A DNA stretch of 29,438 nt from Actinomycetales bacterium UBA1416 (GTDB taxonomy: Bacteria; Actinomycetota; Actinomycetes; Actinomycetales; Actinomycetaceae): positions 15,180 through 44,617 of the forward strand of contig DBPQ01000119.1 in the NCBI GenBank assembly GCA_002304945.1. Reading direction: 5' to 3'. Below the pieces are notes generated by a model. It saw nothing but the letters and a program-made list of their open reading frames with translations, did no database searches and had not been told where the DNA came from. The translations under genes and the position numbers were made by a program. Of this stretch, positions 14,579 to 24,415 are shown piece by piece. Position 1 is the first letter of the stretch. Each line of letters starts with the position of its first letter.

Positions 14579-15274
14579 ATGAGGAAGATCGGTCTGCTCG
14601 GCGGCATGAGCTGGGAATCGACCGCCGAGTACTACCGCCTGCTCAACGAGGGCGTCAGGGACGCGCTCGGCGGTCTCCACTCCGCGCAGATCGTGCTCGC
14701 CTCCGTGGACTTCGCGGAGGTGGAAGGGATGCAGGTGGAGGGCCGCTGGGAGGACGCTGGAGCGCTGCTCGCCGCCGAGGCGCGTGGGCTCGAGTCCGCC
14801 GGCGCGGAGGTGGTGCTGCTCTGCACGAACACGATGCACAAGGTGGCCGACGACGTCGCGAGCGCCGTCTCCATCCCCCTCCTCCACCTCGCGGACGCCA
14901 CCGCCGACGCCGTCACGACCGCTGGCCTCTCCACCGTGGGCCTGTTGGGCACCGCCTTCACGATGGAGCAGGATTTCTACCGCGGACGGCTCGACAGCCA
15001 CGGCCTGAAGGTACTCATCCCGGACGCCGCTGACCGCGCCCTCGTGCACGGCATCATCTACGACGAACTCTGCATGGGCCGCGTGGAGGACGCCTCGCGG
15101 GACGCCCTGCTCGCCGTGGCGCGACGGCTGGTGGTCCGAGGTGCCCAGGGCATCGTCCTCGGCTGCACGGAACTGGAGCTCCTCGCCACTCCCGGCAGCC
15201 TCGGCGAGATACCGCTCTTCCCCACCACGCGCCTGCACGTGGAGGCCGCGCTCAGGTTCGCGCTCGAGCTCTGA
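14579..15274 (+). CDS. Aspartate/glutamate racemase-family protein (YgeA-like)
   Basis: Cofactor-independent racemase family using two cysteines, one on each face of the substrate; likely amino-acid racemase activity, substrate not determinable. The 231-residue product starts MRKIGLLGGMSWESTAEYY, the family's N-terminal phosphate/carboxylate loop. It has the first catalytic Cys in LLCTNTMHK (about residue 82) and the second in VLGCTELELL (about 195). Both are present, so it looks active. GGAAGGGG lies upstream of ATG 14579. It is convergent with the HAD gene: stop codons are separated by only three bases. Confidence 0.92.
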   Translation: MRKIGLLGGMSWESTAEYYRLLNEGVRDALGGLHSAQIVLASVDFAEVEGMQVEGRWEDAGALLAAEARGLESAGAEVVLLCTNTMHKVADDVASAVSIPLLHLADATADAVTTAGLSTVGLLGTAFTMEQDFYRGRLDSHGLKVLIPDAADRALVHGIIYDELCMGRVEDASRDALLAVARRLVVRGAQGIVLGCTELELLATPGSLGEIPLFPTTRLHVEAALRFALEL

Positions 15275-15277
15275 GCG

Positions 15278-16129
15278 CTACTCCGTCCAGGGCAGGCCGA
15301 GCACGGAGGAGATGGTCCGCACCACGCCGTTCCTCGAGTTGGGCGGGGCCACGTAGCGGGCACGCTCCCGCAGTTGCGGGTGCGCGTTGTCCATCGCGAA
15401 CGACCACTCGGCGGCGTCCATCATCTCGCAGTCGTTGAGGAAGTCCCCGAACACCATCGTCTGGGCCGGGGTGATCCCCAGCGCGTCCTGGATGCGACGG
15501 ATCCCGTTGCCCTTGTTGGTGTCCGGGTTCATGACGTCCACCCAGTGCTCGCCGGAGACCACCACCTTGACCTCGCCCTCGAATCCGCCGAGCCCGCGCG
15601 CGGCACCCTCCTCGGCAGAACCGAAGTCATACACGGCGATCTTGAGGATCGGATCCTCGGGCCGGGCCAGCAGGTCCTCCACCACCTCCAGGTGGGCGTA
15701 GTAGTGATCCGCCTGCTCCATGAAGGCGGGGTCGTCCCGCTCGATGTAGGCCGAGTCCTTCCCGCACACCACGGCGCCGACGTCGGATCCCGCCTCCCGC
15801 AGCCCCCGCACCGCCTCGACGACGCGCGTGACGACGTCGTCGTCCAGCGTGTCCGCCGAGATCTCCTCCCGGCCGCGCACCACGAACGCGCCGTTCTCCG
15901 CGATGTAGACCATCTCGTCCGCCACGTCCCCGAACTCGCGATGGAGGGTGTGGTACTGCCGCCCACTCGCGGGGCAGAAGAGGACGCCGCGGCGGAACAG
16001 TTCGTCCACGAGCGGCCAGAAGTGGTCGTGTATCTCCTTGCGGTCGTCCAGGAGGGTGCCGTCCATGTCCGCGGCGATGAGCCGGATGTCCGGGCGGGGA
16101 TCGAAGGAGGGCAGCAGGATCTCGGTCAC
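15278..16129 (-). CDS. Cof-type HAD-superfamily phosphatase
   Basis: HAD hydrolase of the Cof/YidA type; members dephosphorylate sugar phosphates and similar metabolites, and the substrate is not predictable. The 283-residue product shows motif I IAADMDGTLLDD (nucleophile and acid Asp) at about 17-28, motif II in PASGRQYH, motif III Lys in NPDTNKGNGI, and motif IV MVFGDFLNDCEMM. The large C2 cap lies between motifs II and III. The start is taken as GTG 16129: it gives the usual N-terminal distance to DMDGT, and a TACGCT -10 box ends six bases before it, indicating a leaderless message. A longer upstream reading has no ribosome site and enters low-complexity sequence. Confidence 0.9.
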   Translation of the reverse strand: MTEILLPSFDPRPDIRLIAADMDGTLLDDRKEIHDHFWPLVDELFRRGVLFCPASGRQYHTLHREFGDVADEMVYIAENGAFVVRGREEISADTLDDDVVTRVVEAVRGLREAGSDVGAVVCGKDSAYIERDDPAFMEQADHYYAHLEVVEDLLARPEDPILKIAVYDFGSAEEGAARGLGGFEGEVKVVVSGEHWVDVMNPDTNKGNGIRRIQDALGITPAQTMVFGDFLNDCEMMDAAEWSFAMDNAHPQLRERARYVAPPNSRNGVVRTISSVLGLPWTE

Positions 16130-16135
16130 CAGCCG

Positions 16136-16141
16136 AGCGTA
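16136..16141 (-). promoter_or_regulatory. -10 box (TACGCT) of a leaderless promoter for the HAD gene
   Basis: On the minus strand TACGCT is followed by six bases and then the GTG start at 16129, so the first transcribed base would be the start codon. There is no Shine-Dalgarno sequence here. Confidence 0.55.
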
Positions 16142-16186
16142 GCGCCGACGTCCCCGCCCCGGGCTCTCCCGGGGCCGATCCCGCCT

Positions 16187-16230
16187 CCGAGGTGGCGCGG
16201 AGCAATCGAGCCGCCGAGGTGGCGCGGAGC
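16187..16230. repeat. 17-bp direct repeat upstream of galE
   Basis: CCGAGGTGGCGCGGAGC occurs at 16187-16203 and again at 16214-16230, 27 bases apart start to start. It lies in the 154-base divergent gap between the HAD gene and galE. It might be a pair of regulator sites or a recent slippage duplication. Confidence 0.6.
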
Positions 16231-16283
16231 GGCAGTGATGAGTGGCAGGCTTGACCCAGACCAACGACATCCCAGGGAGAGAC

Positions 16284-17258
16284 ATGAGCATCCTCGTCAT
16301 CGGAGGCGCCGGGTACATCGGCGCCCACGTGGTCCGCCTGCTGCAGGAACGGGGGGAGGACGTGGTGGTGGTCGATGACCTGTCCACCGGCACCCCGGAC
16401 CGGATCGGTGACTCCCCCCTCATCGAGCTGGACGTGGCCTCCGAGGGTTCCGAGGAGGTCCTCACCCGCACCATGACCGAGCACGCCGTCACCGCCGTCA
16501 TCCACTTCGCGGCCCGCAAGCAGGTGGGCGAGTCGGTGGAGAAGCCGGAGTGGTACTACCTGCAGAACGTCGGCGGGATGGCGAAGGTCCTGACCGCGAT
16601 GCGGCAGACCGGGGTCACCCAGTTCATCTTCTCCTCCTCCGCCGCGGTGTACGGCATGCCGGACGCGGAGTTGATCAGTGAGGACACCCGCTGCGAACCG
16701 ATCAACCCCTACGGGCAGACCAAGCTGATCGGGGAGTGGATGCTCGCCAATGCCGAGCGTGCCTGGGGGCTGAACTGGACCGCGTTGCGCTACTTCAACG
16801 TGGCCGGTTCCGGGTGGGCCGACCTCGGCGATCCCGCCATCCTCAACCTCATCCCCATGGTGTTCGACCGTCTGGCCCGCGGGGACCGCCCCAAGGTGTT
16901 CGGGGACGACTACCCCACCCCGGACGGCACCTGCATCCGCGACTACATCCACGTCCTGGACCTGGCCAAGGCCCACCTCGCCGCCCTCGACCACATCACC
17001 GACCAACGCGACCACGTCTTCAACGTCGGCACCGGCACCGGCTACTCGGTGCGCGAGGTCATCGACGCCGTCGGCCAGGCGTCCGGACTCGACGCCACCC
17101 CCGACGTCGTCGAACGCCGCGCCGGCGACCCGCCCAAACTCGTGGCCTCCCCCGCCCGCATCACCGACGAACTCGGCTGGACCGCCGAGAACGGCCTCAC
17201 CCAGATCGTCACCAGCGCCTGGGACGCCTGGCAGGCCGGACCCCGCCGCATCGGCTGA
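16284..17258 (+). CDS. galE: UDP-glucose 4-epimerase
   Basis: NAD-dependent short-chain dehydrogenase that interconverts UDP-glucose and UDP-galactose in galactose use and cell-surface sugar supply. The 324-residue product has the Rossmann start ILVIGGAGYIGAHV, a VDDLSTG segment, the catalytic Ser in FSSSAAVYG, the YxxxK pair in NPYGQTK, ALRYFNVAGS at about 168-177, and DGTCIRDYIHVLDLAKAH, characteristic of GalE. Other UDP-sugar epimerases cannot be strictly excluded. AGGGAGA lies just before ATG 16284; an earlier in-frame start at 16242 is not supported. It ends opposite the Old Yellow Enzyme gene. Confidence 0.92.
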   Translation: MSILVIGGAGYIGAHVVRLLQERGEDVVVVDDLSTGTPDRIGDSPLIELDVASEGSEEVLTRTMTEHAVTAVIHFAARKQVGESVEKPEWYYLQNVGGMAKVLTAMRQTGVTQFIFSSSAAVYGMPDAELISEDTRCEPINPYGQTKLIGEWMLANAERAWGLNWTALRYFNVAGSGWADLGDPAILNLIPMVFDRLARGDRPKVFGDDYPTPDGTCIRDYIHVLDLAKAHLAALDHITDQRDHVFNVGTGTGYSVREVIDAVGQASGLDATPDVVERRAGDPPKLVASPARITDELGWTAENGLTQIVTSAWDAWQAGPRRIG

Positions 17259-17259
17259 G

Positions 17260-17307
17260 GCCCGGACCGGGCGAACCGTCAGTCCGTCAGTCCGTCCGTC
17301 AACGGAC
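17260..17307. terminator. Two short hairpins between convergent galE and Old Yellow Enzyme genes
   Basis: GCCCG-GAC-CGGGC (17260-17272) follows the galE stop directly, and GTCCG-TCAA-CGGAC (17294-17307) lies before the end of the opposite gene. Between them is a small tandem run of TCAGTCCG/TCCG units. These are plausible terminators in both directions. Confidence 0.5.
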
Positions 17308-17329
17308 CCGTCCGCGGCCGACGATCCCG

Positions 17330-18460
17330 TCAGTCCTCGAGGAACGGGTAGTCGTTGTACCCCACCTCGCCGGGCGTGTAGAACGTGGCCGGATCGGGGG
17401 TGTTCAGCTCCCGCCCCTCGCGCCAGCGCCGCACGAGGTCCGGGTTGGCGAGCAACGGCCGCCCGACGGCGACGGCGTCACCCAGGTCCTCCACCAGGAA
17501 CCGCTCCGCCTCGGCGCGGGTGGTGACCTCCTCGAAACCGGAGTTGATCACGAACGGCCCACCGAAGTCGCGGCGTATGCCCTGCACCAGCTCGGAATCG
17601 GGGTGGAAGCTCAGCACGTGCAGGTACGCCAGGCCAAGCCCGGCGATACCGGCGTTCAGCGCCGCGTAGGTCGCGGCCACGTCCGGGGAGTCGTGCTCCT
17701 CCAGGCCCTGGCGGGTCTCGCCCGGGGAGAGGCGGAGCGCGGTGCGGTCCGCCCCGACGGCGTCGGCCACCGCCCGCGTCACCTCCACGACCAGGCGGGC
17801 ACGGTTCGCGGGGGAGCCACCGTACGCGTCGTCGCGGTGGTTGGTGGAGGCGGCGAGGAACTGCTGCAGGAGGTAGCCGTTGGCACCGTGGATCTCCACG
17901 CCGTCGAAGCCGGCGTCGATCGCCCGGCGGGCCGCATCGGCGAACTCGGCGACGACGCCCCCCATCTCGTCCGTCGCCAACGCCCGGGGCGTGGCGTGCG
18001 GACGCGTGGTGCCGTCCGGCAGGCGACGCTCGCCACCCACCGGGAGGGCGGACGGCGCGACGATCCCACGCTCCTCGGCGTCCGGGAGCATGGCGACGCG
18101 ACCGCCGTGCATGAGCTGCACGGTGATGCGCCCGCCGGCCGCGTGGACGGCGTCGGTGACCTGGCGCCACCCGGCCACGTGCTCGTCCGTGGCGAGGCCC
18201 GGCTGGTTCAGGTAGGTGCGTGAGCGGTGGGAGAGGAACGTTCCCTCGGCGATGATGAGGCCGGCGGTGGCCCGGTCCGCGTAGTGGCGGACCATGAGGT
18301 CCGACGGGGTGCCGTCCGCGTGGGCGCGGCGGCGGGTGAGCGGGGCCATCACGATCCGGTTGGGCAGCTCGAGCCGGCCGAGGGTGATGGGTGAGAACAG
18401 GGACGCGGCCGGGGCGGCGTCGTCGACGACGGTGGTGGCGGTGGTGGCGGATTCGGTCAT
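17330..18460 (-). CDS. Old Yellow Enzyme-family NAD(P)H:flavin oxidoreductase (alkene reductase)
   Basis: FMN-dependent TIM-barrel enzyme that reduces activated C=C bonds, N-ethylmaleimide or nitro compounds; physiological substrate unknown. The 376-residue product shows LFSPITLGRLELPNRIVMAPLTRRRA at the start of the barrel, the substrate-binding pair in EIHGANGYLLQQFL (His and Asn, about residues 194-197), HRDDAYGGSPANRARLVVEV, the FMN phosphate region DAVAVGRPLLANPDLV, and the tail FYTPGEVGYNDYPFLED usual for NemA-like proteins. It has the compact single-domain length, without the C-terminal NADH/4Fe-4S extension of 2,4-dienoyl-CoA reductase. It is divergent from the PTS operon, with a 142-base gap holding both promoters. 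Confidence 0.92.
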   Translation of the reverse strand: MTESATTATTVVDDAAPAASLFSPITLGRLELPNRIVMAPLTRRRAHADGTPSDLMVRHYADRATAGLIIAEGTFLSHRSRTYLNQPGLATDEHVAGWRQVTDAVHAAGGRITVQLMHGGRVAMLPDAEERGIVAPSALPVGGERRLPDGTTRPHATPRALATDEMGGVVAEFADAARRAIDAGFDGVEIHGANGYLLQQFLAASTNHRDDAYGGSPANRARLVVEVTRAVADAVGADRTALRLSPGETRQGLEEHDSPDVAATYAALNAGIAGLGLAYLHVLSFHPDSELVQGIRRDFGGPFVINSGFEEVTTRAEAERFLVEDLGDAVAVGRPLLANPDLVRRWREGRELNTPDPATFYTPGEVGYNDYPFLED

Positions 18461-18563
18461 GGATCAAGGGTAGGCCGAGCCACCCACCGGCCTCACGACT
18501 GTCCACCCGTCACAGGACCTCCACTGGACTCTCAAAACGGTCACATCCCCCTCAGCGCCCTGC

Positions 18564-18569
18564 CAGTCT
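18564..18569 (+). promoter_or_regulatory. Possible -10 element (CAGTCT preceded by TGC) for the PTS operon
   Basis: TGCCAGTCT lies 34 bases before ATG 18603 and sits in a small CCAG-T-CTGG palindrome. No good -35 is seen, so this is weak. Confidence 0.25.
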
Positions 18570-18602
18570 GGGCGCACGTGTGTCGTCCATGAAGGAGTGG
18601 AA

Positions 18603-21161
18603 ATGGTGGAATCCCCCGGACGTGCGAGGGTGGTGCTGGTCGCACCGCTCTCCGGAGTGCTCGTCCCGATCGAACAGGTCCCCGACCCGGTGTTCGCGGA
18701 GAAGATGGTCGGTGAGGGCATCTCCATCGACCCGGTCTCGAATGTGCTCCTCGCGCCCTGCGACGGCGAGGTGGCGCTCATCCACCCCTCGCAGCACGCG
18801 GTCACCGTGCGTCACGAGAGCGGGCTCGAGGTGCTGCTGCACATCGGCCTCGACACCGTCGCCATGCGAGGCGAGGGCTTCTCCCCCAGGGTGACGCTCG
18901 GTACGAAGGTCCGCACCGGCGAGCCCCTCATCGAGTTCGACCTCGACCAGGTGGCCACCAACGCCAAGAGCCTGCTCACCCAGATGGTCATCTCCAACTC
19001 GGAGGTCCTCGGCGGGTTCGAGCCGCGTTCCGGCTTCGTGACCGCCGGTGACGACGCCGTCGCCGAGGCGTGGATCGGTGAGGGCGGCGGCGAGGAGGGT
19101 GAGGCGATCGGCCACACCGAGATCTCGGAGGCCGTGATCGTCCCCAACCCGACCGGCCTGCATGCCCGCCCGGCGTCCGTGCTCGCGGGCCTGGCGAAGA
19201 AGTTCGAGAGCCAGATCCGCCTCCAGCGCGAGGACGTCCAGGTCAACGCCAAGTCGCTCATCGCGATCATGTCCCTGAACGTGGCGTACGGGGACAAGGT
19301 GCAGTTCGTCGCCACCGGCGACGACGCCGCGGCCGCAGTACGCGAGCTGACGGCCGCCGTCGTCGATGGCCTCGGCGAGGACGTCCAGCCCGTCCCGGCC
19401 GGGGGCGTGGAGGAAGCGGCCGCCCACGAACCCAGGGAGGCGCCCCTCACCCGGCACCGGTCCGAGGACCCGAACGTGCTCACCGGCGTGGCGGCCTCGC
19501 CCGGGCTCGGGGTGGGCACCGTCTACCAGCTGCGGCGCGCCGAGATCGTGGTGGAGGAGGAGGCCTCCGACCGCCACTACGAGCGCCGCCAGCTCAACTC
19601 CGCCCTCGACCGCGCGGCCCTGGACCTCAAGGCCCTCGAGTCGAACCTGCTCGGGGAGGCGGAGCCGGACAAGGCCGCCATCTTCACCGCCCACCGCGAG
19701 TTGCTCGAGGACCCCGACCTCCTCGACCTCGCCAACAGCGCCATCGACAAGGGCAAGACCGCCGCGTTCGCGTGGCGCGGCGCGTACACGACGTACGCCG
19801 CCCGGCTCGCCAAGCTGCACAACGAGATCCTGGCGGGCCGCGCCGTCGACGTCCGTGACGTGGGCCAGCGCGTGCTGGAGGAACTGACCGGGCAGCGGGC
19901 GGAGAAGGAGGAGCTGCCGGTGGGCTCGATCCTCGTGGCCGAGGACCTGACGCCGTCGGACACCGCGTCCCTGGACCGCGAGCGCGTGGCGGGCTTCGCC
20001 ACCACCTCCGGGGGCGCCACGTCGCACGTGGCGATCCTCGCCCGCTCCCTCGACATCCCCGCCGTGGCCGGCATCGAGGCCCGAGCGCTGGACCTCCCGA
20101 ACGGCTCGCGCGTGATCCTCGACGGCGCCAAGGGCACCGTGCGCATCAACGTCACCGAGGACGAGGTCGCGAAGATCCGCGAGCGGCAGGCCCGGCACGC
20201 CGAGCGGCGTGCCGCGGAGCTGGCTGCCGCCGAGCAGCCCGCGGTCACCTCCGACGGGCACCACGTGGAGGTGGTGGCGAACATCGGCGGGCTGGACGAC
20301 GCCGTCGCCGCCATGGGCAAGGGCGCCGAGGGCGTGGGCCTGCTGCGGTCCGAGTTCGTGTTCATGGGGCGGGCCAAGGCCCCCTCGGAGGACGACCAGG
20401 CCGAGGTCTACACAGCGATCGCCGAGGCCCTGAAGCCGGGGCAGCCGCTGGTGATCCGCACGCTGGACGTCGGCGGGGACAAGCCGCTGCCATACCTGCC
20501 GATCCCCCGCGAGGAGAACCCGTTCCTCGGCGAGCGCGGCATCAGGGTGGGCCTGGACCGGCCGGACATCCTCCGCACCCAGGTGCGGGCGATCCTCCGG
20601 GCCGCCGGCGCCGGGGCCAAGCTGCAGGTCATGTTCCCGATGATCGCCACCATGGAGGACTTCCGGCTCGCCAAGCGGGTGTTCGAGGAGGAACGGGCCA
20701 AGCTGGGCGTCGACCCGGTTCCGCTCGGGATCATGGTGGAGGTGCCGTCCGTGGCCGTCATGGCCGAGCAGTTCGCCGCGGTGGTGGACTTCTTCTCGGT
20801 GGGCACCAACGACCTCACCCAGTACACCCTCGCGATGGATCGCGGCCACCCGAAGCTCGCACCACAGGTGGACGGGCTCAACCCCGCCGTCCTCGGCCTC
20901 ATCGCGAACGCGGTGAAGGCGGCGCACGCCCACGGGAAGTGGGTGGGCGTGTGTGGTGGCATGGGTTCCGACCCGCAGGCCGTGCCACTTCTCGTGGGAC
21001 TCGGGGTGGACGAGCTGTCCGTCTCCATCCCCGCGATCCCGTCCGTCAAGGCACAGATCCGCGAGCTGACCCTCGCGCAGTGCCAGGAGCTCGCGGCCCG
21101 CGCGCTCACCCAGGATTCCGCCGCCGCCGTCCGTGCCCTCGTGCCGGCCGACGAGATCTGA
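18603..21161 (+). CDS. Fused PTS protein: EIIA(Glc-type)-HPr-Enzyme I
   Basis: Carries the whole soluble phosphate relay from PEP to the membrane permease in one 852-residue chain. EIIA, glucose/Crr-type, at about 8-145 has its phospho-His in VLLHIGLDTV (about residue 80). HPr at about 176-265 has its His in NPTGLHARPAS (about 188) and the regulatory-site-like Ser in NAKSLIAIMSL. Enzyme I at about 290-850 has the active His in GGATSHVAILARS (about 475), the PEP-site loops LLRSEFVFMGR and ERGIRVGLDRPDI, and VGTNDLTQYTLAMDR. All three phosphorylatable His are present. AAGGAG lies five bases before ATG 18603. The next gene, 13 bases on, is its EIICB partner. The layout resembles NagF-type proteins more than FruB, whose EIIA is of the fructose class. 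Confidence 0.95.
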   Translation: MVESPGRARVVLVAPLSGVLVPIEQVPDPVFAEKMVGEGISIDPVSNVLLAPCDGEVALIHPSQHAVTVRHESGLEVLLHIGLDTVAMRGEGFSPRVTLGTKVRTGEPLIEFDLDQVATNAKSLLTQMVISNSEVLGGFEPRSGFVTAGDDAVAEAWIGEGGGEEGEAIGHTEISEAVIVPNPTGLHARPASVLAGLAKKFESQIRLQREDVQVNAKSLIAIMSLNVAYGDKVQFVATGDDAAAAVRELTAAVVDGLGEDVQPVPAGGVEEAAAHEPREAPLTRHRSEDPNVLTGVAASPGLGVGTVYQLRRAEIVVEEEASDRHYERRQLNSALDRAALDLKALESNLLGEAEPDKAAIFTAHRELLEDPDLLDLANSAIDKGKTAAFAWRGAYTTYAARLAKLHNEILAGRAVDVRDVGQRVLEELTGQRAEKEELPVGSILVAEDLTPSDTASLDRERVAGFATTSGGATSHVAILARSLDIPAVAGIEARALDLPNGSRVILDGAKGTVRINVTEDEVAKIRERQARHAERRAAELAAAEQPAVTSDGHHVEVVANIGGLDDAVAAMGKGAEGVGLLRSEFVFMGRAKAPSEDDQAEVYTAIAEALKPGQPLVIRTLDVGGDKPLPYLPIPREENPFLGERGIRVGLDRPDILRTQVRAILRAAGAGAKLQVMFPMIATMEDFRLAKRVFEEERAKLGVDPVPLGIMVEVPSVAVMAEQFAAVVDFFSVGTNDLTQYTLAMDRGHPKLAPQVDGLNPAVLGLIANAVKAAHAHGKWVGVCGGMGSDPQAVPLLVGLGVDELSVSIPAIPSVKAQIRELTLAQCQELAARALTQDSAAAVRALVPADEI

Positions 21162-21174
21162 TCGGAGGAGAGAG

Positions 21175-23103
<1,929 letters not shown>

Positions 23104-23127
23104 GGTTGAACTGACGCGCTGAACGGC

Positions 23128-23164
23128 GGGCGCGGCTCACCGGCTCCGGCCGGGAGTCGCGCCC
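23128..23164 (+). terminator. Hairpin terminator after the PTS operon
   Basis: GGGCGCGGCTC (23128-23138) pairs with GAGTCGCGCCC (23154-23164), 11 bp with one G-U pair. It begins 25 bases after the stop of the permease gene. Confidence 0.7.
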
Positions 23165-23188
23165 CTCGCGTGCGTGGTGCTCTCGCCC

Positions 23189-23194
23189 TACGCT
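23189..23194 (+). promoter_or_regulatory. -10 box (TACGCT) of a leaderless promoter
   Basis: TACGCT ends six bases before ATG 23201, and no ribosome-binding sequence lies before that ATG. It is identical in sequence and spacing to the box before the HAD gene. Confidence 0.55.
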
Positions 23195-23200
23195 GGCGCA

Positions 23201-23671
23201 ATGACCTCGCCCTACCTCAGGCATCCCTTGGACCTCCGGATACCCCCGCCGCTGATCGCTGCGGCCGCCGCCGGGGTACAGTGGCTCCTCACCCGGCGCA
23301 ACCCGCGCCGCACCCACGGCGGGAGGACGACGGCGGTGGTGCTCGCCGTCGTGGGGGGGACGATCGGGGCGCGCGGGCTGCTCCACTTCGACGACGCCGG
23401 CACCACCTTCCACCCGCACCACCCGGAGGAGACCACCACCCTCGTCACCAATGGCGTCTATACCCGCACGCGGAACCCGATGTACGTGGGGATGGGGCTC
23501 GGGTTGGTGGGGCTGGCCGCCTATCACGGCCGGGCCGTGGCGCTGCTGCCGATCCCGGCGTACATGACCTACCTGCAGCGGTTCCAGATCGGGCCCGAGG
23601 AGCGCGCACTGCGCGATCTGTTCGCGGAGGCGTACGAGGAGTACACCCGGCGCGTGCGCCGCTGGGTGTAG
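23201..23671 (+). CDS. Isoprenylcysteine carboxyl methyltransferase-like membrane protein
   Basis: Small membrane methyltransferase-fold protein of the ICMT/PEMT-like superfamily; in bacteria the substrate is usually unknown and could be a lipid or small molecule. The 156-residue product has hydrophobic segments near 16-32, 45-62, 95-112 and 115-130. It has the family's signature TNGVYTRTRNPMYVGMGLGLVGLA at about 86-109 (RNPMYVG being the diagnostic core) and the C-terminal EERALRDLFAEAYEEYTRRVRRWV, where the ExxLxxxFxxxYxxYxxxVxRW pattern is typical. ATG 23201 is favoured by the -10 box six bases upstream. Confidence 0.88.
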   Translation: MTSPYLRHPLDLRIPPPLIAAAAAGVQWLLTRRNPRRTHGGRTTAVVLAVVGGTIGARGLLHFDDAGTTFHPHHPEETTTLVTNGVYTRTRNPMYVGMGLGLVGLAAYHGRAVALLPIPAYMTYLQRFQIGPEERALRDLFAEAYEEYTRRVRRWV

Positions 23672-23743
23672 GTTGCCCGGCGCCGCACTTCGGAGCCGCC
23701 ACTGCCCGACGACGCCCTCGCCGTCAACAGCTGCGCGCCCGAA

Positions 23744-24313
23744 TCAAGCGGGTCCCAGCGGGAAGGACGCGACGACGTCGTGCCGCGGCCGCCCACCCCT
23801 CCCCTGCCCCAGGTGGGACTCGATGAGCTGGATCTCCTCGGCCCGCCACCACGGACCCGTGTAGGTCTCCGCGACCCGCACCCACCGCGTGGCGTCCTGC
23901 GGGAGCCGGAAGCGCGCGAGCGTCAGGTGCGCGCGGAACTTGCCGCCCTCGGGCGTGGCCCCCGCCCGGTTGCAGGACGCCCGCACGCCCTCGGCGAGGC
24001 GGGCAAGGTGAGCGCCGTCGTCGGCCTCCTCGACCCCCACCCAGAGCACGCGGGCGCGCGTCACGTCCGGGAACACGCCGCCGCCCCGCATCCGGCAGTC
24101 GAACGCCCGACGACGGCGCGCGGCCCGTTCCAGCCGCTCCTCCAGTCCGTCGAGGGCGCGTTCCGGGACGGACGCGAGGAAGGAGAGGGTGAGGTGCCAC
24201 TGCTCGGCATCCACCCAGCGCATCTCCGCGTCGGCCTGGGTGCGCGGTTCCCAGAACTCGGCGAGGTGCTCCAGCGCCTCGATGGGCGGGGTGAGGGCGA
24301 CGAACATCCTCAT
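23744..24313 (-). CDS. thpR: RNA 2',3'-cyclic phosphodiesterase (2H family, LigT/ThpR)
   Basis: Opens 2',3'-cyclic phosphate ends of RNA to 2'-phosphates; first described as a 2'-5' tRNA ligase. The 189-residue product begins MRMFVALTPPIEAL and carries the two HxTx catalytic motifs of 2H enzymes: WHLTLSFL at about 39-46 and AHLTLARF at about 128-135. These are at the expected spacing, so it should be active. Two in-frame ATGs (24313 and 24307) are both possible, and no clear Shine-Dalgarno sequence decides between them. It is divergent from the alcohol dehydrogenase gene across 102 bases. Confidence 0.9.
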   Translation of the reverse strand: MRMFVALTPPIEALEHLAEFWEPRTQADAEMRWVDAEQWHLTLSFLASVPERALDGLEERLERAARRRRAFDCRMRGGGVFPDVTRARVLWVGVEEADDGAHLARLAEGVRASCNRAGATPEGGKFRAHLTLARFRLPQDATRWVRVAETYTGPWWRAEEIQLIESHLGQGRGGRPRHDVVASFPLGPA

Positions 24314-24377
24314 GTGGCCAGTCAACCACGGGCACGACGCAGGTGGCGGACCATGCGCGTCACCCCGCCCTGCACGA

Positions 24378-24383
24378 GACAAT
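24378..24383 (+). promoter_or_regulatory. Probable -10 box (GACAAT) for the alcohol dehydrogenase gene
   Basis: GACAAT lies 32 bases before ATG 24416, with AAGGAGAG between as ribosome site. The hexamer is the same as that before the 49-residue gene at 4803. No clear -35 is visible. Confidence 0.4.
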
Positions 24384-24415
24384 GGATCCAGCACCCCGAC
24401 CCTCGAAGGAGAGAC

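Noticed and set aside
17280..17307. Tandem TCAGTCCG/TCCG units as a CRISPR or larger repeat array
   Set aside because: Only two full units in under 30 bases with no spacers; more likely slippage next to a terminator hairpin.
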